In this document: positions 22,513 to 24,185 of the stretch, one piece after another | How the letters are laid out: each line of letters begins with the position of its first letter | Position numbering within the stretch: position 1 is the first letter of the stretch | Source of the DNA: JBMZCV01 sp049613665 | GTDB taxonomy: Bacteria > Bacteroidota > Bacteroidia > Chitinophagales > UBA2359 | Reading direction: 5' to 3' | Assembly (NCBI GenBank): GCA_049613665.1 | Contig: JBMZCV010000066.1 | Span: forward strand, 1 to 24,185 | Length of the DNA: 24,185 bases | Program-made: the position numbers and the translations under genes | Notes under the pieces: generated by a model | Database searches by the model: none | What the model was told of the DNA's origin: nothing | The model's input: only the letters and a program-made list of their open reading frames with translations

Positions 22513-23994
22513 ATGCCATCAATCAGTACAGAATACAAAAACATAAAACACTTATTTCTATTAGTGCTTATCATCGGAATAAGCTTGCGAGTGGCGGTTT
22601 ATTTGCAGAATCGGTCATTCTTTATTGATGAGGCGAATCTTGCTAGAAATATTGTCGAAAAAGATTATTCAGACTTTTTCAAAACGCTGGATTATGAGCA
22701 ATACTCGCCGCCTCTTTTTTCCTGTGCTTTAAAATTTATGACAAACACATTCGGAGTCAATGAATATAGCTTGACGTTTATTTCTTTGCTGGCAGGTATC
22801 GCTAGTTTGATTTTGCTATTTCTGATTGCTCGTTTATTAGCCATTGAGGCCATACCTTTGCTTTATATTTTGCTGCTTTACGGCTTGAGTCCTTTGGCGG
22901 TTCGATATAGCACCGAGTTGAAACAATATAGTTTAGATACATTTCTTTGTTTGCTTTTTGTTTATTGGACTTTCAAGAACAAAGACAGAGCATTTGATTT
23001 TTCTTATGTACTTCAACTAAGCATTTTTGGAACGGTAGCTATTTGGGCAAGTATGCCGCTTGTGTTCGTATTGGCAACGATGGGTATTCTTTTTTTATAC
23101 AGGTGTTTGCTCTTGCAGAATATCAAATTTTCCTATTTGCTTTTGATAGGAGGCACTTGGTTGATGTCTTTTGCCATCTATTTTTTTACCATCTTGAAGT
23201 CAGATGCAGGCACTGATTATTTACAAAATTTTCACAGCGGATATTTTTTCGATTTGTTGCCAACTGATGTAGCATCGCTTTCGCAAAATTATACGCTTTT
23301 GATAGGCTTATTTAGAGGAATAACCGATAAAACTACGGTTTCACTTTTAGCAGCCTTTTTATTTTTTGGAATAGGTGTATATCAATTGCTGAAAAACAAA
23401 AAGTTTGAAGCTTGCTTGTTGTTACTGCCTTTTTTATTTTGCCTCATAGCCTCTCATTTTACTATGTATTCTTTGCTTACAAGGCTTACGTTGTTTCTTA
23501 TTCCTATGTTGTTATTAGTTTTTGGGTATGGTTTTTCGTGGTCTTGGAAACATTCAAATAAACCTTTGAAAGTGATGCTTTTATCCTTCATCTTACTTTC
23601 TTTGATTAATAAAAAAGGCTATGAATATTTTTGGAAACCTTTGAAATTTGAGGATTCAAAGACTACCTTAAAATATTTGCACGAAAATAAAAAAGAAAAT
23701 CAGCCAATTTTTGTTCATCATTCTGGAGTGCCAGCTTTTGTTTTTTATAATGAAATGCACGATGAGGCTTTTCATCTAAAAAATTATCACTTGGGCAAAT
23801 GGAATGAGTTGGCAGGAACACACATCAAGCATGAAAAAAAGCTACAATCAGGCGATAAGTTTTGGCTATTTTTCTCACATACCGAACCTGTCGAAAGATT
23901 GAACAAGGATTTTCGGTCTGTGCAAAAAGTGGCAACGATGACGGAAGAAAAAAGGGCTATTCAATCAATTGTGCAATGTTATGTTATGGAGTAA
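22513..23994 (+). CDS. GT39-like membrane glycosyltransferase
   Basis: A 493-residue polytopic protein resembling the dolichyl-phosphate-mannose/ArnT family (GT39/GT83, PMT_2-like). The first periplasmic loop has FFIDEANLARNI, with Asp39-Glu40 at the position of the catalytic acidic pair of GT-C enzymes, followed by QYSPPLFSCALKF, the usual second loop motif. About ten to twelve membrane helices run to residue ~370. The last ~120 residues are soluble, probably periplasmic (QPIFVHHSGVPAFVFYNEMHDEAF). Such enzymes transfer a sugar from a polyprenyl-phosphate donor to protein or lipid at the outer face of the inner membrane. Acceptor and sugar cannot be read. The ATG start follows a 116-base gap after the HbpS-like gene. 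It is a single-gene unit ending at a strong terminator. Confidence 0.83.
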   Translation: MPSISTEYKNIKHLFLLVLIIGISLRVAVYLQNRSFFIDEANLARNIVEKDYSDFFKTLDYEQYSPPLFSCALKFMTNTFGVNEYSLTFISLLAGIASLILLFLIARLLAIEAIPLLYILLLYGLSPLAVRYSTELKQYSLDTFLCLLFVYWTFKNKDRAFDFSYVLQLSIFGTVAIWASMPLVFVLATMGILFLYRCLLLQNIKFSYLLLIGGTWLMSFAIYFFTILKSDAGTDYLQNFHSGYFFDLLPTDVASLSQNYTLLIGLFRGITDKTTVSLLAAFLFFGIGVYQLLKNKKFEACLLLLPFLFCLIASHFTMYSLLTRLTLFLIPMLLLVFGYGFSWSWKHSNKPLKVMLLSFILLSLINKKGYEYFWKPLKFEDSKTTLKYLHENKKENQPIFVHHSGVPAFVFYNEMHDEAFHLKNYHLGKWNELAGTHIKHEKKLQSGDKFWLFFSHTEPVERLNKDFRSVQKVATMTEEKRAIQSIVQCYVME

Positions 23995-23995
23995 G

Positions 23996-24052
23996 TGTGC
24001 GAACCATTACTTATTAGAAATGTTCTATAAATCAATGGTTCGCATATTTTTT
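23996..24052 (+). terminator. Terminator of the glycosyltransferase gene
   Basis: TGCGAACCATT (23998-24008) pairs perfectly with AATGGTTCGCA (24034-24044), extendable to 13 bp with a G-T wobble, and six T follow at 24047-24052. The loop holds a second small hairpin, TAGAA-ATG-TTCTA. It begins two bases after the stop codon. Confidence 0.7.
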
Positions 24053-24063
24053 ATAACAATTTT

Positions 24064-24185
24064 CAGTTTAATAAAAAACACCTTTTGGCAAGCAAAACAT
24101 ACTATTTTTCAGTTCAAAAGGCCATTAAATTTGCAAATATTGGGCCGCCTTAGCCTAAAAAAAATAGTATGTTTAAACCTCTAAT
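24064..24185 (+). repeat. Palindromic dispersed element, copy B
   Basis: Second copy of the element at 10552-10675, same strand. AAACATACTATTTTT pairs perfectly with AAAAATAGTATGTTT, and the 31-base block at 24148-24178 is identical to copy A. The central part contains the self-complementary ATTTGCAAAT that copy A lacks. It starts 12 bases after the terminator's T run and may continue past the window end. Confidence 0.75.

Noticed and set aside
23969..24184. 71-codon frame at the window end
   Set aside because: It overlaps the end of the glycosyltransferase gene, its terminator and the palindromic repeat, so it is explained by those structures.

Overview
This window looks like a chromosomal segment of an AT-rich member of the Bacteroidota, most likely the Cytophagales. 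That placement is inferred from the gene families (DUF3276, secreted TPR protein, Rpn-type PD-(D/E)XK protein, THD1-type threonine dehydratase). It is supported by AQ-type signal-peptide cleavage sites, by the near absence of Shine-Dalgarno sequences, and by several upstream motifs matching the Bacteroidota promoter (TTTG, about 20 bases, TAnnTTTG). No rRNA, tRNA, CRISPR array, prophage or intact insertion sequence was seen.

Layout. A TPMT-like methyltransferase (186-767) precedes gyrA (1109-3715). Then come a secreted TPR protein (4255-5499), an Rpn/PDDEXK-family protein (5677-6549), a DUF389 membrane protein (6592-8118) and threonine dehydratase ilvA (8290-9534). Next is a pair of tandem paralogous secreted proteins (9741-10460 and 10816-11427). 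They have charged, His-rich, repeat-built N-terminal halves and a nearly identical C-terminal domain. A secreted M48 metallopeptidase (11560-12339) lies convergent to them on the minus strand, the only minus-strand gene. After a 0.6 kb gene-free stretch come a half-size ABC exporter (12953-14743), a DUF3276 protein with a very long disordered tail (15227-16222), a VWA membrane protein (16514-18640) and a polytopic membrane protein (18826-20073). The last part holds four small accessory-looking genes (20115-22396) and a GT39-like membrane glycosyltransferase (22513-23994).

Most genes are separate transcription units with their own terminators. Likely co-transcribed sets are Rpn-DUF389 and the 20767-22396 trio. 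The housekeeping genes here (gyrA, ilvA) are single genes outside recognisable pathway operons. The two membrane proteins at 18826 and 22513 suggest envelope or surface-glycan work.

The most unusual content is not classical gene content. (1) A ~120 bp palindromic element occurs twice (10552-10675 and 24064-24185), each time just after a terminator hairpin. (2) A dispersed repeat family has ends TTAAGTAATCGTTCAG and CTTGGCACTTAAAA. (3) Two copies of AAACCTG(A/T)CAGGTTT form an inverted pair. (4) The paralog pair varies its N-terminal repeats while its C-terminal domain and terminator sequence stay nearly constant. (5) A Pur-alpha-like protein carries an RGG/Asn/Tyr-rich tail. No complete new defence or biosynthetic system could be demonstrated from the sequence alone.
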